A program made the translations under genes and the position numbers. A DNA stretch of 64,000 bases from Typha latifolia (Eukaryota; Streptophyta; Magnoliopsida; Poales; Typhaceae), in the NCBI GenBank assembly GCA_019914945.1, contig CM034108.1:8868280-8932279 (forward strand). The letters are read 5' to 3'. The notes beneath the pieces were generated by a model. It was not told the DNA's origin, did not search any database, and saw only the letters and a list, made by a program, of their open reading frames with translations. Shown one piece after another: positions 10,836 through 21,603 of the stretch. The stretch's first letter is position 1; the number at the start of each line of letters is the position of its first letter.

Positions 10836-11882
10836 TATTAGGTTTTTATTTGTTGGCAATTGTGTACAAAATATTCTAAGTGTATTTTTTCATGTATATG
10901 AGCTTTACACAAGTCTAGAATATCTCTGGTTTGAAGAATTGCAAGATTATTGGAGAAAAGCTGTCGAGTTCACACCGCGTTCGAACGTGGGTACTGCGTT
11001 CACACAGACAGAGAGCCGCGTTCACAAACGCGTTCGAACGCGGGTACTGCGTTCACACAGACAGAGAGCCGCGTTCACAAATGCGTTCGAATGCAGGTAC
11101 TACGTTCACACACACAGAGAGCCGCGTTCACAAATGCGTTCGAACGCAGGTACTGCGTTCACACAGATCGAGAGCTGCGTTCACAAACGCATTCGAACGC
11201 AACCTGAAGAATTCAAGTTGTCGCATTCGAACGCACTCGGGCTCGTTCGAACGCACCTGAGTTCAAGTCATGTCGTTCAAACGCACCTGAGTTCAAGTCA
11301 TGTCGTTCGAACGCACCCGGGCCGCATTCGAATGAAACAACGAAGTTTGATAAAATTGGACTTTCGTGAGTACGGATAAGACTTAGATTTGGCTCTATCT
11401 TGGACATCATATATAAGGATTGTGTTGCCCTATCTTGAGGGGGGTTGAAGAAGCATTATCGAAGGAGACTTCTTGAGGCTAGATCGATTCTTCAACTATC
11501 AAGGTTCCACTCATCTACAAAACCTAATCTTTCGTCTTAAGGGCTATCTAGACGAAAGATCAATCTCGAGGGTTACTAAGGTTGGACTTCAATCACGAGA
11601 AGCAGTGAATCGTGGGTTCTAGCGAGCAAGACTGAGAGGAACAAAGTCGTTTGGATCGACGGGTTGTTTTGTGAGTCAGTCTTGTAACTGCTATTATTCT
11701 AGTGATTGGTTTTGATTCGAGTTTGGATCCGTGGTTTTTTCCCGTTTGGGTTTTTCCATGTTAAAATCTTGGCGTTCATCTCTGCTTTCGTTCTTAATAT
11801 TTCTACGGACTTTTACTTAAGCGAACGAGTGATATCATTGCCTAGTATTTAGATACATACTTGTGTCTAGGGTTTTTTTTCA
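10836..11882 (+). repeat. D1 5' LTR (1047 bp)
   Basis: It begins TATTAGG, where other D copies have TGTTAGG (terminal G changed), and ends TTTTTTTTCA. It holds a 53-bp tandem repeat, further TTCGAACG copies to about 11335 and a TATATAAGG box at 11410-11418. The extra length over the 3' LTR (884 bp) comes from additional 53-bp units. Confidence 0.85.
10973..11212 (+). repeat. 53-bp tandem repeat inside the D LTR
   Basis: TTCGAA (or its variant) recurs at 10980, 11033, 11086, 11139 and 11192, exactly 53 bp apart, within units that carry GCGTTCGAACGC and CGTTCACACAGA. Other D LTRs carry about two (20110-20220), five (62290-62530) and four (63270-63450) units, so copy number varies. Confidence 0.85.
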
Positions 11883-11884
11883 AT

Positions 11885-11896
11885 TGGTATCAGAGC
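11885..11896 (+). promoter_or_regulatory. D1 primer-binding site (tRNA-iMet)
   Basis: TGGTATCAGAGC lies two bases after the 5' LTR end and is complementary to the 3' end of initiator-Met tRNA. It is a single copy here. Confidence 0.85.
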
Positions 11897-11946
11897 AGGT
11901 TCTCTCACCTTTGAGAGAGATTAGATAGGCATTGATTTTCATAGAG

Positions 11947-14058
11947 ATGGACCATCATCTATTAGACCTCATATCCTAGATGGATCAAATTATGGATATT
12001 GGAAAGCTAGGATGAGAGCTTACTTGAAGTCTATAGATGAACGAGTATGGTTTGCCGTTGTGAACGGTTGGAGTCAACCAATGTACATGGTGGATGATAA
12101 ACTTGCTGATAAACCGATAGAGTCATGGGATAGGTCAGAGTATGAAAAAGTTGGATGGAATAGCGAGGCAATAAATACAATTTTTAGTTGTGTTTCCTCG
12201 GAAGAATTTAGAAGAATATCTACTTGTGAGATAGCAAAATAAGCTTGGACGATCTTAGAAACTACTCACGAAGGAACTATGGCTGTAAAACTTTATAAAC
12301 TTCAGAGGTTGACTACTAGTTTTGAAACTCTACGTATGGAGGAGAATGAGACATTTGATGAGTTTTATGCAAAGCTGAGTGATATAGTCAACTCCAGTTT
12401 CAACCTAGAACTCTACGTATGGAGGAGAATGAGACATTTGATGAGTTTTATGCAAAGCTGAGTGATATAGTCAACTCCAGTTTCAACCTAGGAGAGAAAA
12501 TTCCTGAAAATAGAATTATCCGTAAGATCCTTAAGTCTCTTCTAGAGAGGTTTCAGGCGAAATTTACAGCTATTGAGGAAAGTAAGGACATCGATTCTAT
12601 GAAAGTTGAACAATTGGTAGGAAATCTACAAACATTTGAGTCCAGTCTTTCAAAACCGAGGAAGTCCAAAGGGATTGCTCTATCCATAGAGGAGTCTGAT
12701 GATGAAGGTGATTTAGATGTTGAGATGTTGGCCATGTTCGTCAAAAAGTTTAATAAATTCCTTCGGAAGCTAAACAAGTTGAATGCTGAAAAACTTGAGG
12801 AAAGCAAAGCCTTTGTGAAAAAGAAGAATACTACGAGTTCGAATATAGGTGTGAGCAACAACAGTGTCAAACAGAAAAATAAGAATTCTGATAATAAAGT
12901 TCGATGTTTTGAATGTTCTGGTTTTGGACACATAACACAAGAATGCCCTAATCGCCTTAAGAAGAAGGGTAAAGCTATGAAAGTTACTTGGGATGACTCA
13001 GATGAATCTGATGATGATTCTGGAAAAGATGAAGAAAACTTTGTTGCTTTTGCCTCTTCTCTACTTAATATCGATTCTGTTGTTGATACTGATAGTATAG
13101 ATGATCAGGATATATTACCAGCTGAGGAAGATGAATCTGAAATTCAAAAGGCATATAATGACATGTACCTAGAGTCGTTTAAACTCAAGAAAAGCAATCT
13201 TAGACTACTTCAACGACTCAAGGTAATCGAACTAGAAAGAATTCAATTTGAGGAGAAGTACAAATTGGAACTTGAACGTGTCAAAGACCTTTCTGAACAA
13301 CTTGACAATGCAAAAAATAAAATGATGACTGATGAAATTGAACTAGAGCGACTGAATAAGGAAGTGACATTTCTAAAAGGGAAGAACAAACTTGACGAGA
13401 TCCTAAAGGCTCAGATCTCTAGAAAAGACAGGTACGGTGTTGGATACACTAGTAATTCAAATAATAATAAAACTGTCTTCGTTTCTGCAGGTATACAAAT
13501 GGAAGAATATCTGAACTCATCAACCGCATTTACAAAGCAATCCTGGATGAATGCTTCTAAATTGAAGGTGAATCTACAAACTGGTGAATCGTCAACGGCA
13601 CCAAAGGTAAACTTCAGTCACACTCCTCAACAAAAGGTGAGTAGAAAATGGTTTGTTCCAACATTGCAAATAATAATAAAACTGTCTTCGTTTCTTCAGG
13701 TATATAAATGAAAGAATATCTGAACTCATCAACCGCATTTACAAAGCAATCCTGGATGAATGCTTCTAAATTGAAGGTGAATCTACAAACTGGTGAATCG
13801 TCAACGGCACCAAAGGTAAACTTCAGTCACACTCCTCGACAAAAGGTGAGTAGAAAATGGTTCAGTCACACTCCTCGTCTAGGGCATATTCGACCTCATT
13901 GCAAATTTTTGCAAAAACCTATAACTGCTTTTATTTATGGGATAAAAACAAAGACCATATGGGTCAAGAAAAGTAATTTGAAATGTTATGTTGTGCATAC
14001 AGCTTTGAAAGCTTTAAATTCTGATTTGTGGTATTTAGACAAAGGGTCATTCAAGACA
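11947..14058 (+). pseudogene. D1 gag (and lost protease site)
   Basis: The N-terminal region (LDGSNYGYWKARMRAYLKSI) is followed by copia gag sequence and a CCHC zinc knuckle CFECSGFGHITQEC near 12905, then a long coiled-coil-like charged region (about 13130-13430). No clean start ATG is in frame. TAA at 12240-12242, an 83-bp tandem duplication (unit starts about 12331 and 12414) and a 209-bp tandem duplication (about 13472 and 13681) each break the frame. At about 14035 the usual copia protease triad D-S-G reads D-K-G (LWYLDKGSF) just before another frameshift. Gag would form the particle; this copy cannot. Confidence 0.8.
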
Positions 14059-14059
14059 T

Positions 14060-17000
14060 ATGTCGGGTGACAAGTCGTTATTTTCTAATCTTGAAAAACA
14101 TGAAGGGGGAGTTGTGACATTCGGAGATGGTAATTCATCCAAGGTAATAGGTAAAGGAAAGGTAAGTTCTCCAGGGGTTCCCATTCTTGAAAATGTTCTT
14201 TATGTTAAGGGCTTAAAAGCAAATTTTCTGAGTATCAGTCAATTTTGTGATGAAGATTATGAGGTAAAATTCTCCAAAAATGATTGTACTATTCTAAATT
14301 ATGGTGGTAATGTTATATGTTATGGATCTAGAACATCTGATAATTGCTATGTTGTTGGAACGTCACATAAACTGAAATGTAACAGTGCCTCTTTTTACAT
14401 TGCAGATCTTTGGCATCAACGTCTTGGACATGTGAATCATAAGGAATTATTTATTCTGTGCAAACAAGAAGTGGTAAGAGGTATACCTAAAATGAAAGAT
14501 ATGTTAAAAAAAGTGTGCGGTTCGTGTCAAATTGGAAAACAAACTAGGATTTCACACAAGAAGGTAAATGCAGCTACCACCGACCGTGTGCTCCAATTAG
14601 TTCACATGGACTTGATGGGTCCAACAAAAATGGAAAGTCTTGGAGGTAAACGCTATATATTCTTAATGGTCGATGATTACTCCAGATATACCTAGATTGC
14701 CTTTCTACGTGAGAAGTCTGAAACCTTTGAAGTTTTTAAATTACTATGCTTAAAATTGCAGAATGAAAAATCTATTACCCTAGTTATGATTCGTTTTGAT
14801 CATGGTAGAGAATTTGAAAATAAATTTTTTTCCATATTTTGTGATTCTCTTGGTATTCAACATGAATTTTCAGCTCCTATAACTCCACAACAGAACGGGA
14901 TTGTGGAAAGAAAGAAACGAGTTGTACAGGAAATGGCTAGGGTTATGCTTCATGCTAAAAAAGTTCCTCAAAGGTTTTGGGCAAAGGCGGTCAATACAGC
15001 GGTACATATGATAAATCGTGCTTATCTAAGACCAGGTACAAAAATGACTGCATATGAAACCTGGAAAGGTAAGAAACCTAGTGTTAAATATTTTCGAGTT
15101 TTTGGTAGTAAATGCTATATCTTGCGTGATCGAGAATATTTGACTAAATTTGACACTAGAAGTAGCGAAGGCATCTTCTTAGGGTATTCGAATAATAGCA
15201 GAGCCTACTGAGTATTTAATCTTGACACTTCTACGGTTATGGAATCTGCTAATGTTATGATAGATGAATCCACTACTGATTTAACTGAAGCTACTCCTAT
15301 TTCTGTTTCTGCAGATACATATAACGAAGAAATAGGAAAGGAGCTTGATCTGGAAATTGAGAATCAGGACGAGGATAAAGTTGAAATGAACAAAGATGAC
15401 TGCAACGTACCGGAACCATCTGCTAGAGTGAAATCAGATCATCCACTGTCACAAGTGATCGGAGACGTAAATGAACCAATTAAGATAAGACGACAAATCC
15501 AAAGTGAGGTATCATTTACTTGTTATACATCTTCTTTTGAACCTAAAAATGTGAAGGAAGCATTGTTAGACGATTCTTGGGTTAATGTTATGCATGAGGA
15601 ATTAGAGCAATTTTTTAGGAATGATGTTTGGTATTTAGTTCCTAGACCTAAGAATGTGAACGTCATTGGAACAAAATGGATTTACAAGAATAAAAGTAAT
15701 GAACATGACAATATAGTTTGAAATAAAGCTAGACTCGTAGCACAGGGATATACTCAGGTTGAGGGTATAGATTTTGATGAGACATTTGCTCCTATTGCTA
15801 GATTAGAATCTATTCGTATACTGCTTGCTATTGCTTGTCACTTAAAATTTAAATTGTTTCAAATGGATGTGAAAAGTGCTTTCTTGAATGGTACTCTGAA
15901 TGAAGATGTTTATGTAGAACAACCGAAAGGGTTCGAAGATCAAAAATTTCCTTCTCATGTGTTTAAACTGAAAAAGGCCCTCTACGGACTAAAACAAACT
16001 CCAAGAGCTTGGTATGAGAAGTTGACCACTTTTTTAGTGGATGCGGGGTTCACTCGAGGTGGGGTGGACAAGACATTGTTCATTAGACGGTCAAACAAGA
16101 GTTTAGTTATGACACAAATTTATGTGGATGACATTGTCTTCGGGGCAACGAGTCGATTATTAGCTAAGGAGTTTGCAGATCTTATGCATAGTCATTTTGA
16201 GATGAGCATGATGGGTGAGTTGAAGTTCTTTTTGGGACTTCAAATTACTCAGTTGGAAAGAGGGATATTTATCGCTCAAACCAAGTATGCTAAGGATCTT
16301 GTGACTAAATTTGGTTTAGAAAATGCAAAACATGTTAGAACTCCTATGAGTACAACTACCAAACTAGGTAAGGATATTTCAGGAAAATGTGTCGATCAGA
16401 CACTGTATAGGAGCATGATTGGTAGTCTTTTGTACTTAACTGCTAGTAGACCAGACATTGCATTTAGTGTCGGTGTGTATGGTAGGTTTCAGTCTGAACC
16501 TAAGGAGACACATTTGTTGGCTGTGAAACGTATCATAAAATATGTCGGTGGCACAATTGACTTAGGTATCTGGTTTACCTATGACTCGGGAGCTATCATA
16601 TCTGGATACACAGATTCTGATTGGGCAGGTTCATGTGATGATAGAAAAAGTACCTCAGGTGGATGTTTTTATATTGGAAATAATCTGGTTGCTTGGCACA
16701 GTAAGAAACAAAACTCGATATCTTTATCTACTGCGGAGGCCGAGTATATTGCAGCGGGAAGTTGTTGTTCTCAGTTACTATGGATGAAACAGATGGTCAA
16801 AGATTACGGCATTGAACAAGATACTATGGTGCTTTATTGTGACAACATGAGTGCTATTAATATATCAAAAAATCCTGTTCAACACTCGCGTACAAAACAT
16901 ATTGATATCCGACATCATTTTATACGCGAGTTAGTTGAAGACAAAATAATAGCACTAGAACATGTTGAGACGGAGAAACAGTTGGGTGATCTATTTACAA

Positions 17001-17065
17001 AACCTTTGGATTTACAGAGATTTGAGTATCTTCGTACTTCTTTAGGGATTTGTGCTTTGGATTGA
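14060..17065 (+). pseudogene. D1 integrase, reverse transcriptase and RNase H
   Basis: One frame runs from 14060 to 17065 without a frameshift and is interrupted only by TAG (14693-14695), TGA (15209-15211) and TGA (15719-15721). The first stands where a Trp is expected and the last where an Arg is expected. Integrase shows the pre-integrase motif WHQRLGHVN, zinc-binding CGSC, and acidic residues in VHMDLMGP, RFDHGREFEN and NGIVERKKR. RT shows [23 protein letters not shown] and the catalytic YVDDIVFG. RNase H shows [22 protein letters not shown] and LGDLFTKPL, all acidic residues intact. From 15722 to the end the RT-RNase H part is fully open. Confidence 0.92.
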
Positions 17066-18070
17066 TTTTTTTTTTGTTTTGGTTTGCGTGTTTTGGTTTA
17101 CAAAACAATTATTTCTTTTCGTTTCTTTTTAGGTTTTCTTTACTCTGAAATTTTCTTTGGTTTTAGTTTCAGATTTGTCGAGAGTTTTTGTCATATATAT
17201 AAAAAAAATTTGATGCACTCCTAGATTCAATAATATACTCTTGACATATAAATATGATTTTTCTCTTGATTATGAGTTATGATAGTCAATTCTGTCATCT
17301 TGCAGTATATTATATCATTTCTGATTTGCTCACTCTCTCGACTTCTATGACAATTATACTGAAATTAATGCACTCATAACGTGTGTATATTCTTGAGTGA
17401 GCATGACATCATAATTTTTTTTTAAATAGCTCACTATTGACGTTGATTTGCACAGTTTGACCTCATGCTTAGTCATCACAAATGTGTTCATAAAAGATCA
17501 ATGAAAAGGGCTACAATGAGTTTGTGTGAAAGTCATTTTGTTTAGAGTCCAGTTTGACTCAGTACATTGCTTGCAAATTAAATAATTTTTTTTAATGTTT
17601 GTGAATATCTTCTTGCACATTGTTTGATATGTACTACAAGAAAAGGGCTACCTACTCATGTGTGAAAGCCATCATTGCACCTATATGGTTAATATATAAA
17701 AAAAATAATACAGGAAAAATTTCTGTTCGGTTACGGAGAATAAGTCGAAAAGTGTAAATTTAAATACTAAGTCGATTTGACTACTGTGTTGTATCATTGT
17801 TTAAATAGGAAAGTTTACTTAAGAAGAATATTTCATGTTATCTATGCTCACCTTGCATATGTATATTGTTATGATCAATCAAGATTAATTTAATTTTGAG
17901 TGATGCATTATAATTGATTATAATATGCTTTTGATGATTTGATTGATCTGTGTATGACTTATTTCATTCAATTGTCATATTCTATGTCTTGAATCTATTT
18001 TGAATTTTTAGAGGTGCATCTCCAAAAAGATTTTTTTTAATTTTTTCTTAGATTTTTTACTTAAAAAAAA
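17066..18070 (+). other. Non-coding AT-rich spacer of D1 between pol and accessory ORF
   Basis: No coding frame is evident in about 1 kb of AT-rich sequence. Two imperfect copies of a phrase containing AAAAGGGCTAC followed by TGTGTGAAAG occur near 17505 and 17640. The position is internal to the element, after RNase H. Confidence 0.6.
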
Positions 18071-18074
18071 GGGG

Positions 18075-18170
18075 GCGTTCGAACGCAAATTTTTGAGTTC
18101 GAACGCGGTGACTGGCGCGTTCGAACGCGCAGACTTGTGCGTTCGAACGCACTCGAGGATTCTTTATATA
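18075..18170 (+). promoter_or_regulatory. Internal palindrome cluster plus TATA, candidate promoter of accessory ORF
   Basis: GCGTTCGAACGC occurs at 18075-18086, 18117-18128 and 18139-18150, with a related GTTCGAACGC at 18097-18106. A TTATATATT box follows at about 18164-18172, roughly 420 bp upstream of the accessory ORF. The arrangement copies that of the LTR promoters in this window. Promoter function is inferred. Confidence 0.45.
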
Positions 18171-18588
18171 TTGCGTCCAAACCCAAGGGTTTTCATCTTC
18201 AATCTTCCAAACCTTAGAAACCCTTTATTTTCTCCCTCTCAAATCTTCAAGATCTTGGTATTTTTCATCAAATTTCTCACTACAAACCCTTTTAAAGGGT
18301 TGTTCTCCTCCGGATCTAGCATCTTTCGGCCGAATTTCTGAGTTTTTCTTCACTTTTTCGAGGTATGATCATCCATCAATTTTCCAATTTTTTATTCAAT
18401 TAAGTCTTTTGATCTTGATTGATTTCGTGCGTTTTTGAGTTTTGATCACGTTAAAGTTACTATCTTGATGTTTCTTGTGTGATTGAACGTGATATCTTAG
18501 AGTTTTCAAGTGAAAGATGCATTTCTTGCTATTTTTTTTTGGTTGCTTTGGGCATGTATTGAACTTGCATCTTGTTTCTTTCTCAAGA

Positions 18589-19611
18589 ATGCCTAGAAAA
18601 GCTGCAGTTTCTAAGAAACCTAGGCCGCCTTCCTCACCTACTTCGGCTCCAAAGTTTTCTACTTCAACGGCTGCAGGGCGATACAAACATAATTTTGGCA
18701 CCCGTCCTGTTATCTGTGAACGACCCGTGGTCATTACCGATTTTTCTACTTTGGGGATAGAATAGATATTTACTGAGCGAGGATGGTTATCGGTGTGTCG
18801 GATGAGCGGGACTGCTTATGTGGAAGTTCGAGAATTTTTTTGTAATGCCACAGTTTTAGAACGCTGTATTCGTTCTACTATTCTTGGGGTGTCTGTATAC
18901 TTAGACTCAGATGTTATTCGCGCTGAACTCCGTCTTCCTGATGGTGAGTTCCAGTACCCCACGTCTGCTCCACTTCCTGATGTCGATGAATATGCTAGCA
19001 CTATACTGATCAAAGGGGAACGTTGGAAGGGAAACATGATGCCGCATACGAAGCTGACACAAGTGGCTCGCATGCTTCACCTATTTTGTCTGTACAACGT
19101 CACCCCCAAGACTCGACATTCCAGTATTAGTCTGGATCGTGCATTCCTTCTTCATGCAATGTTAACTGGAGTTTCTATTGATTTGGCTGCGGTGATCTAT
19201 GATTCGATTCTCACAGCTGCCCAGAAAGAAGCACCTCGTGAGGGGTTACCATTTGGCATCTTTATTACAAATTTGTGCACTCAGAGTGGGGTGCGTGTGG
19301 ATGCTTTGGAACCTTTTCTTACTTCGCTTAAGCGGAGTCAAGCTCACGACTAGTCGTCTCCTCTCAAGCCGTCCTCTTCCGCCGTTGGTCGCTCCTCGCA
19401 CCTCGACAGTTCTGATGATAGCTCTGACGGTGACACATCTCACTCTGAGGGGGAGTTACCACAGTACTCTGACCGTTTCGATCAGCTTAGTACTCAAGTG
19501 CAGGATCTCCATTCGGCATTGAATGATTTATGAGCTGAGCAAGCTCGTCAGGGGACTGTCCTTGATTCTGTGTTGACGATTCTTCAGCGTCAGTTTCCTC
19601 CGAGTTCCTAG
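18589..19611 (+). pseudogene. D1 accessory 3' ORF, plant-transposon-protein-like
   Basis: From ATG 18589 one frame runs to TAG at 19609-19611 (about 340 codons), broken by TAG (18763-18765), TAG (19351-19353) and TGA (19531-19533). The N-terminus is basic and Pro/Ser rich (PRKAAVSKKPRPPSSP). The middle (AYVEVREFF ... VIRAELRLPDG ... ARMLHLFCLYNVTPKTRHSS ... LPFGIFITNLC) resembles the putative plant transposon protein domain often found next to retroelements. The C-terminus is Ser/Asp rich and then heptad-like (DRFDQLSTQVQDLHSALNDL). It is not an obvious envelope: no signal peptide or clear membrane segment is visible. Function is unknown; the family assignment is from memory of the fold pattern, not from a search. 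Confidence 0.65.
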
Positions 19612-19956
19612 TCTTTGGCATTTGTGGCAAAAAGGGGGAGAGTGTCTAGGTGTTTAGGTGTGTAGGGGGAGCATGGTAATAGAGGGAGTTTATTAGAGTT
19701 TTTCTGTCTTTCTAATCTTGCTTATAACTTTGCTTGGAGAAATTGTGAACTTTGTATGTTTAAGTACCTTTGAACTTATGTTCCATTGATAACTTGTGTT
19801 TGGATTGTTTATTCATTTCAAGTTATTTTCACTTGATCTTGAATTGGTATATGTTTATTTGCAGGGATTGATGTGCAAAATATTCTAGTCTTGTTGATTG
19901 CTCAATTTGAAGTCTATATAATATCTTGTAACCTAGGTGTTTTGTCACAAATTGCC

Positions 19957-19968
19957 AAAGGGGGAGAT
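19957..19968 (+). promoter_or_regulatory. D1 polypurine tract
   Basis: AAAGGGGGAGAT immediately precedes the 3' LTR start at 19969. A second similar tract (AAAAAGGGGGAGAG) lies just after the accessory ORF at about 19629-19642. Confidence 0.75.
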
Positions 19969-20852
19969 TGTTAGGTTTTTATTTGTTGGCAATTGTGTAC
20001 AAAATATTCTAAGTGTATTTTTTCATATATATGAGCTTTACACAAGTCTAGAATATCTCTGGTTTGAAGAATTGCAAGATTATTGGAGAAAAGCCGTCGA
20101 GTTCACACCGCGTTCAGAAACGCGTTCGAACGCGAGTACTGCGTTCACACAGACAGAGAGCCGTGTTCACAAACACGTTCGAACGCGGGTACTGCGTTCA
20201 CACAGACCGAGAGCTGCGTTCGAATTCGAACGCACTCGGGCCCGTTCGAACGCACCTGAGTTCAAGTCATGCCGTTCGAATGCACCCGGGCCACGTTCGA
20301 ACGCACCAACGAAGTTTGATAAAATTGGACTTTCGTGAGTACGGATAAGACTTGGATTTGGCTCTATCTTGGAGATCATATATAAGGATTGTGTTGCCCT
20401 ATCTTGAGGGGGGTTGAATAAGCATTATCGAAGGAGACTTCTTGAGGCTACATCGGTTCTTCAACTATCAAGGTTCCACTCATCTACAAAACCTAATCTT
20501 TCGTCTTAAGGGCTATCTAGACGAAAGATCAATCTCGAGGGTTACTGAGGTTGGACTTCAATCACGAGAAGCAGTGAATCGTGGGTTCTAGCGAGCAAGA
20601 CTGAGATGAACAAAGTCGTTTGGATCGACGGGTTGTTTTGTGAGTCAGTCTTGTAGCTGCTACTATTCTAGTGATTGGTTTTGATCCGAGTTTGGATCCG
20701 TGGTTTTTTCCCATTTGGGTTTTTCCACGTTAAAATCTTGGCGTTCATCTCTGCTTTCATTCTTAATATTTCTACGGACTTTTACTTAAGCGAACGAGTG
20801 ATATCATTGCCTAGTATTTAGATACATACTTGTGTCTAGGGTTTTTTTTTCA
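19969..20852 (+). repeat. D1 3' LTR (884 bp)
   Basis: It starts TGTTAGGTTTTTA and ends TTTTTTTTTCA, followed by GCCTC. It has only about two 53-bp units, then TTCGAACG copies to about 20305 and a TATATAAGG box near 20381. Confidence 0.88.
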
Positions 20853-21603
20853 GCCTCACGTTCGCCAGTGCAGCCTCGGGTACAATCTCTATGCGATGGT
20901 TCGCCTCTCTCCTCGTTGGCAACTCCTATGGCTCCTCAAATAGTCCAGAAAAGTTATCTAATAAATTAGACAATTCAATGGTAGTACCTAAACTCGTTTG
21001 AGGCTCATCTCTTATTGGTCCTAATTGAAGAAGGTAGGCCAAATCATACGCACAAGGCAGCCCCACCATAGGCTACATCGCAAGAATCGGTGAAGACTAA
21101 ACAGCATCAAACCGCACATCTTTATTTCCTTGTTTAAATTTCATCCACATACTCCAGAAATTAAATGTGATGGGTCCCAAGCTTTGTAACTACTAAGTAC
21201 CAAGGACAATGTCTGCTCCTCGCAGTGCCAACGGATACAAGTCCACAATGATGTTGTGTCTTTGCACCCGTATACTCTCCGCCTTAAGCTTCGTGCCGTC
21301 TCCAATAGCAACGTTAAATCCCGTGGTCAGTTTAGCATCCAAACCCAATCTGCTCACTAACATCTCATCTATAAAGTTGTGTGTACTCCCCGAATTAATG
21401 AAGATGTGCACACAATGCTTTCTAATGAGTCTGTCTACTCGTAATGTCCTCGGCGCAGAAGTACTTGAATATGCATGCATCGATATTTCAACTTGGATAT
21501 CTTCCTTCGCACCCTCCACGACAGCTTCCTTATGCACCTCCTCTGGACACTCACCATCATCATCAACCTCATCATCCTCCTCAAGACCGTCGATAAGCAT
21601 CAC
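20853..21603 (-). pseudogene. C1 RT N-terminus and protease
   Basis: The minus strand continues the RT N-terminal/linker region interrupted at 10835, then an aspartic protease (TLRVDRLIRKHCVHIFINSGSTHNFIDE, in pieces; GADIVLGT). The catalytic motif reads INSGS where C0 and C2 have IDSGS, so the catalytic Asp is replaced by Asn. The protease frame itself is open from 21603 to 21193. Confidence 0.8.

Larger units (their letters stand above)
10836..20852 (+). mobile_element. D1: complete Ty1/copia element, SIRE/Maximus-like, with extra 3' ORF
   Basis: LTRs at 10836-11882 and 19969-20852 are flanked by the target duplication GCCTC (10831-10835, 20853-20857). The order PBS, gag, integrase, RT, RNase H is diagnostic of Ty1/copia. 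A 2.9-kb region after RNase H holds an accessory ORF. The polypurine tract AAAGGGGGAGAT directly before TGTTAGG, and an ORF beyond pol, fit the SIRE/Maximus lineage; that assignment is from general knowledge of the lineage. The element is about 10 kb and structurally full length, but it carries nonsense codons and two internal tandem duplications in gag. Confidence 0.88.

Noticed and set aside
10976..11335. Regularly spaced repeats considered as a CRISPR-like array or a heat-shock element array
   Set aside because: The spacing reflects 53-bp tandem units without unique spacers, and this is plant nuclear DNA. Heat-shock elements need alternating GAA/TTC blocks two bases apart; TTCGAA has no such spacing.
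10816..11379. Long frames in LTR palindrome regions that translate to Ala-Phe-Glu-Arg, Arg-Ser-Asn-Ala and Val-Arg-Thr-His repeats (also near 8591, 20064, 62256, 63163, 35854, 40158)
   Set aside because: They are translations of TTCGAACGC arrays in all frames and on both strands, lie in U3 regions of LTRs, and have no start or homology logic. They are not genes.
18589..19611. D1 accessory ORF considered as a retroviral-type envelope
   Set aside because: No signal peptide, cleavage site or membrane anchor is visible; the middle region looks instead like the plant transposon-protein domain.
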